Source of the DNA: Ustulina deusta
Lineage: Eukaryota; Ascomycota; Sordariomycetes; Xylariales; Xylariaceae
DNA length: 64,000 nucleotides
NCBI GenBank assembly: GCA_023159155.1
Contig: JAJNNX010000036.1
Coordinates: 248,001 to 312,000, forward strand
Direction of reading: 5' to 3'
Below the pieces are notes generated by a model, which saw only the letters and a program-made list of their open reading frames with translations, had not been told where the DNA came from and did not search any database. Of this stretch, positions 44,425 through 56,309 are shown one piece after another. Position numbers and translations under genes: made by a program. How positions within the stretch are numbered: position 1 is the first letter of the stretch; the number at the start of each line of letters is the position of its first letter.

Positions 44425-45702
44425 ATGGCGAGCGTTTCCATAGACAGGTTTGATGATAGAGTCGCTGTTGGTTTGGGTGAGGTATTATGGTCGTGGCAGT
44501 GCTGCAACGACTGCAAGGCTAATAAGAAATGCCGATCTACCGCTTGTTCATCGCGCGTCGGTCGAGCAAAGCGGTACTTGCAATTTTACGAGGCGCTCGT
44601 ACTCGATTATCACGATGAACTGCCTCTTGAAGGTCACCCCTTCAAAACTCACGGGGACATATGGAAAGCCATATCGCTACTCACAAGTCGTCCGGAACTT
44701 ACGCGTGCTGAATTCTCCGAACTCATCTCGGCCTCCTCATTGGCCCCTGTGGATCACAAACTCCTGATGGATGCAACAGCTCTAATTGTAAAAGTTGTTT
44801 GCATGATAGACTGTTCCAACTTGCACTATTCACCTGGGCGGTTGGAAGAGGGGAATTCTGGGCCTTCCTGGGGAGACCAGGTTCCCTTTAACAAATATCT
44901 ACAAGACTTATTCACCCCACAGAATCACCCGATTTGGTCGAGTCGATATGGCCAAAATGAGGTTCTCTATGCAAGAAAGTCTCAGTTGAGGGCGACGAAA
45001 CTCAGGAAGCACCTCAACTTGACGTTCTGCCCAACGCACGACATCCGGGACCATTTGCGTCTAGATATTCGACGCAACGAGCTTCAGATATTCCATTATG
45101 CTTCCTTCCTCAAAGAGAACCTGAGAGCGAAGAAAAACTGCTCAAGCTTGTATGTGGTTATGTCCTTGACACAGCAGACTGGGCAACCTAACGGATTGCA
45201 GAGACTTACTCCCCAGGCAGTTGCTACTTGAGGTTCTGGACTCAACGCAGCGTATTCTCTTTCCCCTGAGTGACGCGAAGTCTAGGAGACTGTTGAGATC
45301 CCTGATTTCCAGCAGCGACTACTCCTTTGATCCCGAGACGGAGAAGTTCGAACTTAGCACGGTGTGCAACCCCGGAGAAGAGAGCATCTCGTATATATAT
45401 CTTGCGGACCAGCTCGAGGAGCTGTTCCAAGAATCACAGAGCCCGCAGCCACGAACGTGGCTGGATAAGCAGATGCAAAGGCGAAGTGGTGCAAGATACA
45501 GTGAGTTACAGCCGCATCCCATCATGGCTCTCAATCATGGCTGTGATAATGTAAGAGATCAGCTGCTAACATATCTGCGGTAGTGATGTTAGCAACACTA
45601 ATTGGTGTAGCGTTCGCAGTCTTGCTGGGTGTTCTTGCTTTGGTCTTGAGCGCAGTCCAGACCTGGATTGCCTATCAAGCATGGAAGCACCCAGTCTTAT
45701 AG
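44425..45702 (+). CDS. fungal hypothetical protein with C-terminal membrane anchor
   Basis: Three exons (44425–45149, 45202–45500, 45584–45702), in phase, give 380 residues. No catalytic motif is visible. An N-terminal Cys cluster (CCNDCKANKKCRSTAC) could bind metal. The middle has conserved-looking blocks (EALVLDYHDELPLEGHP, FTPQNHPIWSSRYGQNEVLYARK, LPRQLLLEVLDSTQRILFPL). The last exon encodes a single helix, TLIGVAFAVLLGVLALVLSAVQTWIAYQAWKHP, which ends the protein, so it is a tail-anchored protein. It is common in Pezizomycotina as large families of hypotheticals with the AWKHP ending, often near NLR or HET genes. No role known to me. Confidence 0.75.
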
Positions 45703-46070
45703 CATATGTACGTCTGTCTACTAGCGGGTACGAAGGAGGTGATTGTAACCTGGCCTGAGTGGCTATGTGGGCATGTGGGCATGCAGTTTAACCAAGCCAT
45801 GGCGGCAGAGCATTTTTGTGTATGTGCAGGTCTACGAGGCAATAAATACAGCCGAGAGTTGCGTAGGATGTGATTCGAAATTAAAATGCTCAGTTGGGTA
45901 TTGAAGTAAAGTGGGTGGAAGGTGAAGTGGCCGAACAAGATGATGTATAGCCTGGCGACCATGTGGCTCTACAACTTAGGCGTGTAGATAGTCAACACCA
46001 TGAATCTGGGCGCCCTCTCTGTATTAGCACATCACGTATCGTCCCCTTCAGTATCCAAAACCCATGCTTC

Positions 46071-46567
46071 CTAATTCCATGGCCCGGATCGTGAATTTAA
46101 TAGTGCCGGCTCTCCATCATCACAAACTTCACCTGAGAAATCCCACTGAACCGTCCTCGCGTGAATATATCTTCCACCCAACTCACCGTATACAATGGCA
46201 GTAGGCCAGCTGTTATCATGGCTCATGCACCGGTAGGGCTGGCTCTGCACGTAGTCGCCGCTCTGAACCAGCTTTCCCTCAGGAAGACCGACGGCGTAAC
46301 GCTGCACGATCTTTTCCGTCAAGGGCTGCGGTGTCTTCGCTTGGGCTGGGGCATCTCGGAATGGGGGCCCCGTCCCCTGGGCATATGAAAATGTGGCGGG
46401 GCGCGAGGTGGTCGTGTTTATTGAACGGCGGCACGAGGGCTGGTGGGACGGTATGCGAGGGGTGAGGCACCGCTCACTCGAGAGGCGTTATCGACTCGAA
46501 GCTCGACGGCTCGCCTGGCTGAGCAATCGAGCCCACGGCGGCGCGGCAACCTGGGAAAGTCAGTCAT
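46071..46567 (-). CDS. possible small gene, unknown
   Basis: The minus strand from about 46400 to 46071 encodes [20 protein letters not shown] then [20 protein letters not shown] and [20 protein letters not shown], which look like a compact conserved domain. An upstream [12 protein letters not shown] at 46567 would join in phase only via a 38-base intron, too short for a typical one, so the start is uncertain. Low confidence. Confidence 0.3.
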
Positions 46568-46992
46568 GGGAATCGCTTGCTCTGTGCGACATAGTGCGCG
46601 AAGCGTGGAGTTTGGCGCTTGAGGAAGGAAAAAATCAAAGTCGGGAAGAGGAAGAGAGACTTGAAATACCTATCCAGTACGATTGAGCTTTTGTTTGGGA
46701 GGGAGGGGCTTAATCGGTTAGCTCATCCAGTACCTATCTGTCCGCTGCAAAATCTCGAATCGGTAGAACTAACCTAACTAGGACACTACTAGCACAAGTG
46801 CAACTCCAAGCTAGGTACCTAGATACCTAGTTTAAGTAGCCCTTTTTCATCGCCGAATGTCCTCAGTGAAGGCATATCAAATATGTCAGATAATAGTAGA
46901 AATACGGGATCTTTTGGTAGCCAAATCGTTGGATCCATCGCGCCGCCGCCAATTTCTTGCATTGGATTATAAATCCCCAAGCTCTCTTCGAG

Positions 46993-48221
46993 CTATTCAG
47001 CGTTTACGTCAACCAGGATCTTGACATGATTATCTTTATCCGAAATAAGTCTCTTGATGCCATCCTCGACAACGTTCTCGAACTTGATCTTTGCAGTGAT
47101 CATGCCATTTGGCTTAATAGCGCCTCGGAGGATGTCAGCAACGATACAAATGAGTCTGCATGGCCTCTCTTACCTGTCCGCAAATTCTCGATGACCGCTT
47201 CGAAATCTGTTTTCTGGTATCCGAGAACTGACCTGAACGTGCTCTCCTTCCACGTCACCCAGTTCGGGTTGAAGGGGATTTCCTTTTCCCAAATGGCTAC
47301 GTTGACCACGGTTCCCTTGGCCTTAACGGCGGTGCAAGCGCTCTTGATGCTAGGCCATTATAAGACACTCCTAAATGACTGAACCTACATTGAGTCGAAG
47401 ACTCACCTGGCAGGGACTCCAGCGCAGTCGAAAGCCACATCTGCCCCTCTTCCGTTGCTCACAGTCAGCGCTACCTTCACGACATCCTCATTCACAGGAT
47501 TGACAACGTGTGTCGCGCCAAACTGCTTAGCAAAGTTCTGGCGAGAGGCGGCAATTTCCGACACAATGATGGTTTCGACGCCTTTTGCCTTCAAACACAG
47601 GATCATCGCCAAGCCGATCGGGCCACCGCCAATGATGAGGATGATGGAATTAGGGCTGATCTCAGGCGCCGCTGAGAGCGCGTGCCAGGCTACGGAGAGC
47701 GGTTCGACAAGCGCTCCAGTCTCGAGCTCGAGGCCTTCAGGGAGAGGGAATACATGTGTTGCATTCACGCAGACAGCCTGGCTCAGCCCGCCGCCTCCCC
47801 CACTGAGTCCGACGAAACCAGCAACATCGCAAACGTTCTCGGCGCCGCTCTCACAAGCCGTACAATGCCCACAGAAGATGGTAGGCTGTACGGCACATGC
47901 TTGGCCGATTTCGAAACCTGTGACCCCAGGGCCGATTTCTTTGATGACACCAGAAAACTCATGGCCGAGCGTGATGGGGATGGCCTCGCCAGTCACCGGG
48001 TGCTGATACGTGGGGCAGAAATTTGGTCCACCGAGATATTCGTGTAGATCTGTTCCACAGAGACCTACGAAAGCTGGAGCTATCTAGGGAACCGCTTTAG
48101 CAAAAACCTCATTACCGCTGTCGACATACAGACTCACCTTAATCTGGCCGGGCCGGACAGCCGGCTCGGGAACTTGCTCGATGCGGATATCTTCCCTGCC
48201 ATAGTATCTTGCGGCCTTCAT
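46993..48221 (-). CDS. zinc-binding alcohol dehydrogenase (2,3-butanediol dehydrogenase-like, MDR family)
   Basis: Four exons (48221–48138, 48083–47407, 47349–47174, 47123–46993), in phase, give 355 residues. The catalytic zinc ligands sit in VGLCGTDLHEYL and TLGHEFSGVI, and the structural zinc site is FCGHCTACESGAENVC (four Cys). The Rossmann motif is IIGGGPIGLAMIL, with AKGVETIIVSE following. The N-terminus MKAARYYGREDIRIEQVPEP and the YLGGPNFCPTYQHPVTGE loop are typical of fungal butanediol/sorbitol-type enzymes. It likely oxidises diols or secondary alcohols with NAD(P). It lies 6 kb from the AlcR-like gene, but no AlcR-type cluster is visible in its promoter, so membership in the alc regulon is not supported. 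Confidence 0.9.
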
Positions 48222-48595
48222 AGTGACAATGGTGAGACCCGAGAGATGCAGAGCTGTGGCTAAGCTAGTTCTCGGAATGATGGACTCAAATTGCGATATG
48301 GTATTGTTTATTATACGCTTCCAAGTTCATAACCTTAAGAGTCAGTGCACTATCCAGTTCGGTGGTGCCTAAATGCTTGGCTCTCAGTGCCGAAGCATCT
48401 GGTCGGCTCCGTAAGAACAATATTGGCTTGGCCTGGCCTACCCAGCAGTCGGTTCCGCCTACATCACCATGATATCCACGCCAACCCCATATTCCCCAGG
48501 AACCGCCGAAGGCGGGGGAGAACCATCCCCCCCTCTGCCCTCCCTCCCCCCCCCCCACCCCCCGCTTTCCCCGCTTCGCTCCCGCTGGGGGACTG

Positions 48596-48679
48596 GAGTG
48601 GCGGGTCGTAGAATCGAACTCCCCCACCTAGTATTGGTAGGTTCCTTAGGTGGTTTCCCACTTCGTCACCCAGATGGCT
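48596..48679 (-). pseudogene. tRNA-like relic 1
   Basis: On the minus strand an A-box-like TGACGAAGTGG (48668–48658) is followed 37 bases later by a B-box-like GAGTTCGATTCT (48621–48610). An AAG in a possible anticodon loop (CTAAGGA) would be leucine. Stems do not pair well, so it is a decayed tRNA or tRNA-derived element. A C-rich tract (about 48526–48565) follows on the plus strand. Confidence 0.35.
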
Positions 48680-48736
48680 AGACTTTACTTTAGGTAATAC
48701 AACCCCATTCGCCCACAGTGACACTACATTTCTAGC

Positions 48737-48818
48737 GAGAGTTGCAGGATTCAAACCTGTGCGGTTCACAACTGCGGTTCTCGAGCTGTATGATATGAAC
48801 CAACACGCTGGGCCTCTC
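48737..48818 (-). pseudogene. tRNA-like relic 2
   Basis: The ends pair (GAGAG with CTCTC). It has an A-box-like AGCGTGTTGGTT (48809–48798) and a good B-box, GGTTTGAATCC (48757–48747), with a T-stem of four pairs. The anticodon arm does not fold clearly and contains a repeated GAACCGCA. Together with relic 1 it suggests a tandem of degenerate tRNAs or a tRNA-derived SINE. Confidence 0.35.
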
Positions 48819-49894
48819 AATGTGTGCTAGAGCTCCATCACGCGACTATACGCCACAGCCTACGGCCTCGCATAATTTTGACATTTCATTATTACGGTAT
48901 ATTTCATCGGGGCGTCAGTGACCGATCGTGTAATTAGACCGGTGTTCATCACTTCCCGCTTAAGTACCTTGTTTTCTTTGACGAGGATAAGAGTTCGCGT
49001 CCATAATGCGCCTTGGCAACTAATGCATACCGATTCGACACAGCAGGGACAGGCTCCCATGCATATGCGGGGTCAAATATTAAGACTCTGGGGCACACAT
49101 CACAAGACAACCTGAACAAACTGACGTCCTGAAGTCTAAGCTGCTGCCGATTCCTTCAGTCATTGTGGCTGACACGGGCCGATACCTGGTCCAAAGGACT
49201 TCTGAAGTCCTAGTTTCCACGCCACATATAATGTGTGCCACATCATATATTCTGTCCATGCTACCATGTACCGACAAGACCCTTCACGTCTAACATCTCA
49301 TATTAAGACTTATACTGTACCCCGAGATATCTTTTATCAGGATGCCAAAGGGAAGACAGGCCGAGATGGGCTTCTGATCCATGCCCACAGCCTGACAGGG
49401 CGGTGAGGGTTGATATGCACCCCGATGCCAGCACTATACATGGCTGACACGGTTAGATTTTGGCACCCCATGCGATGTTCTTGTTGGTACAGGTGAGCGT
49501 ACAAATTCTGTATCGCTGGCAGTCAAATCTAGACTTATCATTCCCTGTGTACTATCCACTGATGAGCATAACGACCAAAGTACTCTGCTTCGGGCCGCGG
49601 GCGGAAGATATGATAATGTAGTCACTATTACTTCTCACTAATGCTGCAGACGTGCATCACATGTAGCCACTGTGTGCACATTATCGCTCTTCCGTAAGTA
49701 AACGACTCCTCACGGGGCTACTCTGAGTCGGTGCTTCCAGAGCTGCTGGTAGTTGATGACTGGAAATATACTCTATATGGGCCCGGAGTTCCTCGCTAAT
49801 CATCATATATAACAATATATACAAATAGCTGATTGCTTCAGAGTATCGGGCTCTTAGCCCACGAAATTCCCGAAGTCTCTAAATAAAGCAGTTT
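48819..49894. other. intergenic, no gene recognised
   Basis: Contains the 3' UTR of the polygalacturonase; nothing else identified. 48222–48595 is the dehydrogenase promoter followed by a G/C-rich tract. Confidence 0.5.
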
Positions 49895-51361
49895 CTAACA
49901 CGAGGCGACGCTGGGGACGTTCTTGCAGGACCCGTAGGCGTCGCCACCGCTGACGCTAACGCTAGACCAGGTCCAGCCAGAGCAGGCGCCGCTGCCACAT
50001 ACAATGACGACGTTGTAGCCATCGCTGTCAACACTGCCGGAACCCTTGATGCTCGAGACCGTGAGATCCGTGATGGGGACGCCGCTGGTCGGGTCTCCGT
50101 GCAGGTCACCTCCGTCATAGTTTTGCTCAATCAGGATACCGTATCTGTGGGGTATGCAATGTTAGCTTAAATACGGGAAGGAGTTCGTTCGTCTGCATCC
50201 TTAGGTCGCCATGGAGTAAGTATATAGAGAACAGAATCACTACTAACTTTGAGATTTCAGAGAGCGTTATGCCGCTATACGTGACGCCCTTAATGGTGCC
50301 CGTTTCCCCCGCGACGGCCTTGATGCGGATGCCTGTACGTTGAAGACTTAGCGATCGTGTTCACACCCATCGTTGCAAAAGGGGGGGAAAGTAAGGATTG
50401 GTGGGAATCGTACCGTTCACCGACTTAGTCACAGTCGAGTCCTTGAAAGTGACGTTCTCGACGGTGTTGTCGGAGCGGCCTCCAACGGAGCCGATAGATA
50501 ACCCGTGACCGCCAGAGCACAGGCCTCCAGAGAACGTGATATCCTGCAACACTCACGTCAGCGTAAACCCAGACATTCTCCCAACAAGCTCACACACCGT
50601 TCCGGAGTTGACGGCAACACAGTCGTCCTGGTTGTACACGGTGGCCCCGGTGATGGTCACGTCCGAGCTCGAGCCGATATCGAACGCGTCCGTGTTATGG
50701 CCGCCGGCGGAATCGCCGTCGGAGTTGTCGATGGTGATGTCCGTCACAGTCAAGCCTTCGCAGCCGTTGATACTGACGGCCTGGACGGGCGTGTTCTTGA
50801 TGTTCAGGTTGGTGATGGAAGAGGAGCCGGTTAGGGAGTGGGCGTAGAAAAACTTGGGCTTCGTCACGCCGCCATTGCTGCCTTCGCCATCCCACCAACG
50901 AGATCCGTCGCCGTCGAGGACAGAACCGCTCGCTCCCTCAATCGTGATGTCCTTTCCCTTGATTTGGAGCAGAGGACCAGACCACTCCTTGTACCCCCAG
51001 GTCGTTGTCCCCTCGAAGATGACCTATCGGCAAGATCGGGTGGTTAGCTTCATTCTGCCGATCTTGGTTGGTCGCATCTTACATGGGTGCCATCTTCGAG
51101 ATCGGAGAGATCTAACGTGGTGCCGGACGGTACGGCAACATTAGACAGGACAATGGTGGCACATGATGCCTGGGACTTGCTAGCCGACGAAGCGCCATTC
51201 GACCCAGAGAAGGTGCAACTTGCTCGCTTCTGCAGGGCGTTGTCCAGAGAGGGCGCCGGGGTGACAGCCGGCGCAGCGACTAGGGGCTCGGCAACGGGAC
51301 TTGAAAGCACGTGGCTAGCCCCGAGCGCAACGAGGAGGAGGGCGGATGACACAGGAGTCAT
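49895..51361 (-). CDS. secreted endo-polygalacturonase, GH28
   Basis: Five exons (51361–51083, 51023–50598, 50543–50414, 50332–50248, 50144–49895), in phase, give 389 residues. I chose the ATG at 51361 since it starts a clean signal peptide ([20 protein letters not shown]) followed by a propeptide ending in a Kex2-type KR before ASCTFSG. An upstream in-frame ATG would put charged residues first. The GH28 catalytic motifs are all present: [28 protein letters not shown] and RIKAVAG, with CSGGHG and the C-terminal disulphides ([19 protein letters not shown]). It hydrolyses polygalacturonan outside the cell. The TATA box is at 51470–51476. Together with the GH43 arabinanase it degrades pectin. 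Confidence 0.95.
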
Positions 51362-51469
51362 CTTGTTGGCGAAAGGGGTCCGAAACTTGGCAATTGGCGT
51401 GGGAGGTAACTTAAGCGTTACAACGTGAGGTGCCATGCCTTTGCTTGGAATCTTGGCAGAGCAAGCTGC

Positions 51470-51476
51470 TTTTATA
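51470..51476 (-). promoter_or_regulatory. TATA box of the polygalacturonase gene
   Basis: TATAAAA on the minus strand about 109 bases upstream of the chosen ATG. Confidence 0.5.
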
Positions 51477-54278
51477 ACAAAACCATTCCATATTCGCTCT
51501 CCGGTGTTGCGATATTAGGTAACGGGTAGTAGGTAACATAGGGTCAAACAAGCCTTATTTTCCGTCGTTGTCGTGCCCGGTCGAAGAGAAATCCCTCCAA
51601 TTACAGCAAGTGATGTTCCGTTGGCCGACGGCCTGCTACCCCTATCCTATCTACGGGAGTCCTCCCCGAGTCCCCGGGATCCATACTACTTTCGGTATTA
51701 TGCCCAACCTAAAGTTCTTAGCACGCGTATTTATTTCTTCAGCGACTGCCTACTTCCATTGGACGTTGTATACATCCTGAAATGCTAGCGTATTGTGTTC
51801 CCGACTTACACTAGTATTCTTGTGTTCATGTCTGAAGTTCACGTCTACGTCACATGTGCAATACGGCATCGCGCAACTCACCGTCACCTCGAGATGATAA
51901 TAAGCTTTGATGTGACATGTCGATCACTCTCTTTTTTCTTGGTATCACGGGCAAAATTCAAAACTCCACCAATGATGCTCGCCAGGCTCGGTGGACCTTC
52001 CTGTCTCAGATATGCACGATGCCCCATAACCAGTTTAGGGGTCGGATTGCCCTCCGTACTCTAGCTCGTACATAGTGTCTGAGCTTCGGTTCGAGATATA
52101 CTTGTAGAGTCCCTTCAATGATAGCTGAGACCGAACTTGAGCCTTGGCACACTGAATCCTTAAAAGCACTTATACTCTGTTAGTATATCACAAAATCGGC
52201 CGAACAGCTTAAATAAGGAAGACAACCGGGCTAGAGGCTCCCCCGGGTTAGTTGTCACCGAATGCGGCTCACATCACTGCTGGTACAGTGTATAATACAG
52301 TATGCTACTACACTCATTACTACCGGGTTAGCAGACTCGGTAGCATGGATTGGTACAGCTTCACCTCAATTAGGTATTCCCCCACAACACTACCTACTGT
52401 GTGTACTGAGAGAGATTCGTAGAGCACAGTATAGTGGCTCTTTGGCTACCAACGAAGATCTGCTCAGAAAGCGTCCAGAAACACTTGTCTGGCATGAGGG
52501 GTCAAGTTCCTTTCTTTCTTTCTTTCTTTCTTTCTTTTTCTTCTTCTTCTTTCTTTTACAAGCTCAGTTATCTGTCTACCATTGGATACCAGTGTGTTTT
52601 CTTACAGTACAGTACCTATCTCGCTGTTATCAGCTTGATAATAACGGCTCTTGACTACCGCCCAATCTGAGGCACTACTGCTATGCAGTATGAGTGTTGC
52701 CGATGCTGCCTACCATATTGGCAACTGAGATGCGACCAACACATTACGAACCGAATACAAACTCTGAAACTCAACCCTTGTTACACTAGACAAGTTCGCA
52801 ATGATTGAACGGTCCCCTTTCATTGAAGTTGCAGGTGACGCGCAATCCCCATATCTTTCCAAGTTGATAGCTGCTCATTTTTACATCGTGCTGTAATATC
52901 GAGCACACTACCTACCTAGGTACCTAGTGATAGTACTCCGTATATCATCTCCACAAACACCTCACGCCTTCGACGGGCATCGTATAATTAGAATCTCATA
53001 GGCAGTATTTTTGTTGCGAATTCGCGAAATGTTGGGAAGACCATATTTAATCCGCCCATCCCGCATATTTTAGGAAGCAAGTGTGTAACTAACGCATGCA
53101 TGGTACATCTATCTGAAAACCGCTTCAATTTTTAACAGTACACCCGCTCAAACCTATCTCGACGGTAATTATCCCACACGTGTCCTTCCGCCTTAGCTCG
53201 AGCCGATTACTCCGGCTTCTTTCTAAGCACTGATAATATCGGCCAGCGCGGTGCTGTGTCTTGGCCCGACCGAACGCATGGCTTCTTGATCCGTGTTCTC
53301 TTCTGTGCCGCTAATCGGAGTATTTGATCTATACTCGTCCAGTGTGTTGTTTATCGCCTAGGACGCCACCGTAGGTCCCTTGAACTGGAGGCAATGCCAG
53401 CTCGTCAGGACTTCCGAGTTCGAGACCCGCCCACCAGCCCAGATCTGCAGCGTTGCAAAACGTGGTGAGCTCGAACGGACCCCGCCGGTTCGTGTCCGCA
53501 AGCGTTCGTCCTTGGTCTTCAAAATTGGCCCTGCTTTCTTTAAAGAGATGGTGCTCTGAGACTACGCGACTAGACACGGCTGAGGCATTGCTCGGCACGG
53601 TTGTATCGGAATTCGTGGACACAAGACACAGCCCGTCGGTACTAATTTGGAAGACGAGATATCGTTGGAGGAAGTAAGAGGGGGTGGCGGCGTTCGGATT
53701 ATATTCGGTATGAAGAAACAAATATGGGCAGGGGCAGGAGAAGACTTCTTATAATCGCCTCGGCGCCACCGAGCACTGACCGGCGCAGGTGGAAGCATGA
53801 CGAGGTCAAGGTGCGGCGCTGGAGCACACTCCAGATTCGCATCCTTGTCTTTAACTAACGTACATTTCGTAATTAGTTTTGGCCCTTGGAGCGCTCGACA
53901 GCTCAGTCGTCGCATCGCTGTCGCTACTGGCGCCGAATCCAGCGCTGAAACCCACGCTTGCACACGTGTATCGCCGCGGGCAGACGCAGCCTGGGGGTAG
54001 AGAATATGTGCACGTTGTGATTCTGGCAACCCTGCTTTTAGCGCATATAATCTCTTCGCAGTTTAGCAGTTTAGACACGAGGTTGGGGGCGACAGAGCCT
54101 GCAGGTGACGGAGGCCGCAGTGAATGTGGATGGCACGTCAGCCGCAGATGCCCCCCTCCCCTTCGCGCTCTACCCTCCTCCCACACTCTTCTCCTCGGCG
54201 TGTTGCTTCACCTAATTCATTTCGCGTCTTCAAGTAGTCATCAATACATAGCGTTTTGTTCTTTTATTCCCAAGAGTC
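51477..54278. other. 2.8-kb intergenic region
   Basis: No gene supported. A TTTC/TTC microsatellite spans about 52510–52554, and a TAGGTACCTA palindrome lies at 52917–52926. Open frames at 53329–54030 on both strands show no domain. Confidence 0.5.
52510..52554 (+). repeat. TTTC/TTC microsatellite
   Basis: About nine TTTC units followed by TTC units, simple-sequence repeat. Confidence 0.8.
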
Positions 54279-55544
54279 ATGCCCGAGCTAGATCCAGCTC
54301 TCTATACCGTGGTATGGATTGCCCCATTGCCTATCGAGGCGCGGGCGGCGCTCCATATGATGGATAATATCCATGACGGCCGATTCACTATGAGTCGAGG
54401 TGACGACTACGTGTTTCTCGCTGGCGATATGCTTGGGCACAATATAATCATTGCGACCCTCCCGGCGGGTCAGGAATACGGCACTGGGTCTGCGGCAGCC
54501 CTCGCAAGTCAGGCCAAAAAGTTCTTTCCTAACCTCTGGTTCGGGCTACTCGTGGGTGTTGCCGCTGGTCTTCCGAACTGTAAGTGATTTCTCGAGTTTC
54601 TCTTCTCCTTAATTCGTGGCTTTCAGGGTACCTACACCCTTTTCCGGCTATCGTCATACCCCAGGAGCCTCCCATCGTTTCAAAACGTCCATATATCGTG
54701 CACGTAATGGCGATAACTAAATTCAACTGTTGTAGTGTTACGAAAGCCGGCCCGTGACATTCGACTTGGCGATATTCTTGTAGCTCTTCCCGAAGGTGAG
54801 AGTGCGGGCCTGGTGGCCTACGACTTGGGGAGAGAAACGGCCAACGATGGATTTCAGCCACTGCGCCTCGGTCATGTTTTGGCCAGTACCGAACCTGTTA
54901 TTAGGTCTGCTATTGGCAGCATTAAACTCCGCACTCTCAAGACCTCACAACTTTTCCTTCAATACTACGAGGCAATGAAAGATGAGGAACACGACGAGGG
55001 CACCTTTTCAGATCCTGGCCAGGATAATGATATTCTATACGAGACAGCCGAAGACGGAACGGAAAAGCTGGTGAACCGACAGTCACGCGTAGTCTCTCAA
55101 CGAACTCGGGTGTGGTATGGACCGATTGGATCGGGGGAGAAACTTCTAAAGAATGCCCGCAAGAGGGATGAGTTGAGGGACAAATACAATATCATCGGTC
55201 TTGAGATGGAGGCGGCAGGAACCATGAACCGTATCCCTGTCGGTGTAATCCGTGGAGTGTGCGACTACGGGGATGTGCATAAGAACAAGGAATGGCAACC
55301 GTATGCCGCCGCAATGGCCGCCGCATATGCTAAGGCAGTTCTCAATGAAATTCGGCCTCAGCAAACACCGGGGGTTGATCCAGACCAAACGACTGAGATA
55401 GGAGGTCCACGCTCAGCTGACCATCCGGGGCAAGCAGCTGAGGCGGGAGGGCCACGATCAATTTTCAATGGCCCGATCAGTGGTCGCAACGTCGTTGCTG
55501 GAACGTCGACGTCAAACGGAACAGTGAATATGAATTTTTCATAG
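54279..55544 (+). CDS. PNP_UDP (nucleoside phosphorylase-fold) protein with C-terminal amyloid-type motif
   Basis: Two exons (54279–54579, 54736–55544) give 369 residues. The domain starts at once: TVVWIAPLPIEARAA, GLLVGVAAGLPN (split by the intron), RLGDILVA, LEMEAAGTM and GVCDYGDVHKNKEWQ, the same order as in the protein at 21687–22968. Glu of LEMEAAG and Asp of CDYGD are kept. After residue 310 follows a low-complexity linker with two copies of a QxxEIGGPRS/QAAEAGGPRS block. The last residues read SIFNGPISGRNVVAGTSTSN and then GTVNMNF: a glycine/asparagine-spaced segment alternating with hydrophobics, as in HET-s-related amyloid motifs. It is followed by an NB-ARC/TPR NLR 765 bases downstream on the same strand whose N-terminus carries a similar segment. 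I infer that the two are partners. Confidence 0.88.
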
Positions 55545-56309
55545 GCGACGACGAAGCTTCGTGTCATATGCTAGTGTGAAATACGCCACTTACACTTACA
55601 CTTGCAAGTATATAAGGCACTTACGAAATCGAAGTTCTGATATCCCACTTTGGGATATTATTGCTAGCCTTTTTGGTTATTGGCTCAACAGGTAAAGGGG
55701 TAATACCATTTTAAAACTTCGACGGGCACTTGACAAAACTGCTACCTAGATAGGGACATGTTATATTTAAATCAGCGATACTAGGCTACAGGAAATGTTC
55801 AATTGTTCAACACAGGATCATTACACACAAATGCACGAATGCCAAGATGAATGATCAACTGAAATAGTACTGATGGCAACGCCAAGATTTGTTTTGGTTT
55901 TTCCTCCTTTTCTTTCTCTCTTTCTAAAAAAAGGGGGAAGGCAGTTTAGTTACTTTATTATCTGGTCATCTCCTCTAGGCCGCACAGAGTATTAATGTTA
56001 CCTTTAACTCCTTGAATGACATCTCAATTCTCAAAATAAGGCGCAATGGTGCCAAAATGGCACTGCGCCGATAACATGCACATGTACAAATGCCCAATCG
56101 ATTACCAGCGCATTATGACCAATCAAGTTATCTTGCTGACACCTTCCGACGCCACGGGAACCCGACCAGCCTTCCCCAGGTGTCCTTGAGGGGTTTCGCC
56201 TGAGACTACGAGAACTCTCTAGGCAACCCTTAAGACAACTGTCAATACTCTTCAGTCATTGAAACTCTCATGCTTGACACGCCGGACAAACAACGGAAAA
56301 CCAGTGGAC
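55545..56309. other. intergenic between PNP_UDP and NLR genes
   Basis: 765 bases; promoter of the downstream NLR. No coding region or specific motif recognised. Confidence 0.5.

Noticed and set aside
46993..48221. dehydrogenase as the alcA orthologue of the alc cluster
   Set aside because: Its zinc motifs and loop are of the butanediol/sorbitol type, and no AlcR-type site cluster is in its promoter.
53329..54030. possible third partner gene upstream of the second PNP_UDP gene
   Set aside because: Open frames on both strands, but no HeLo-, lipase- or motif-like segment and no plausible splicing.
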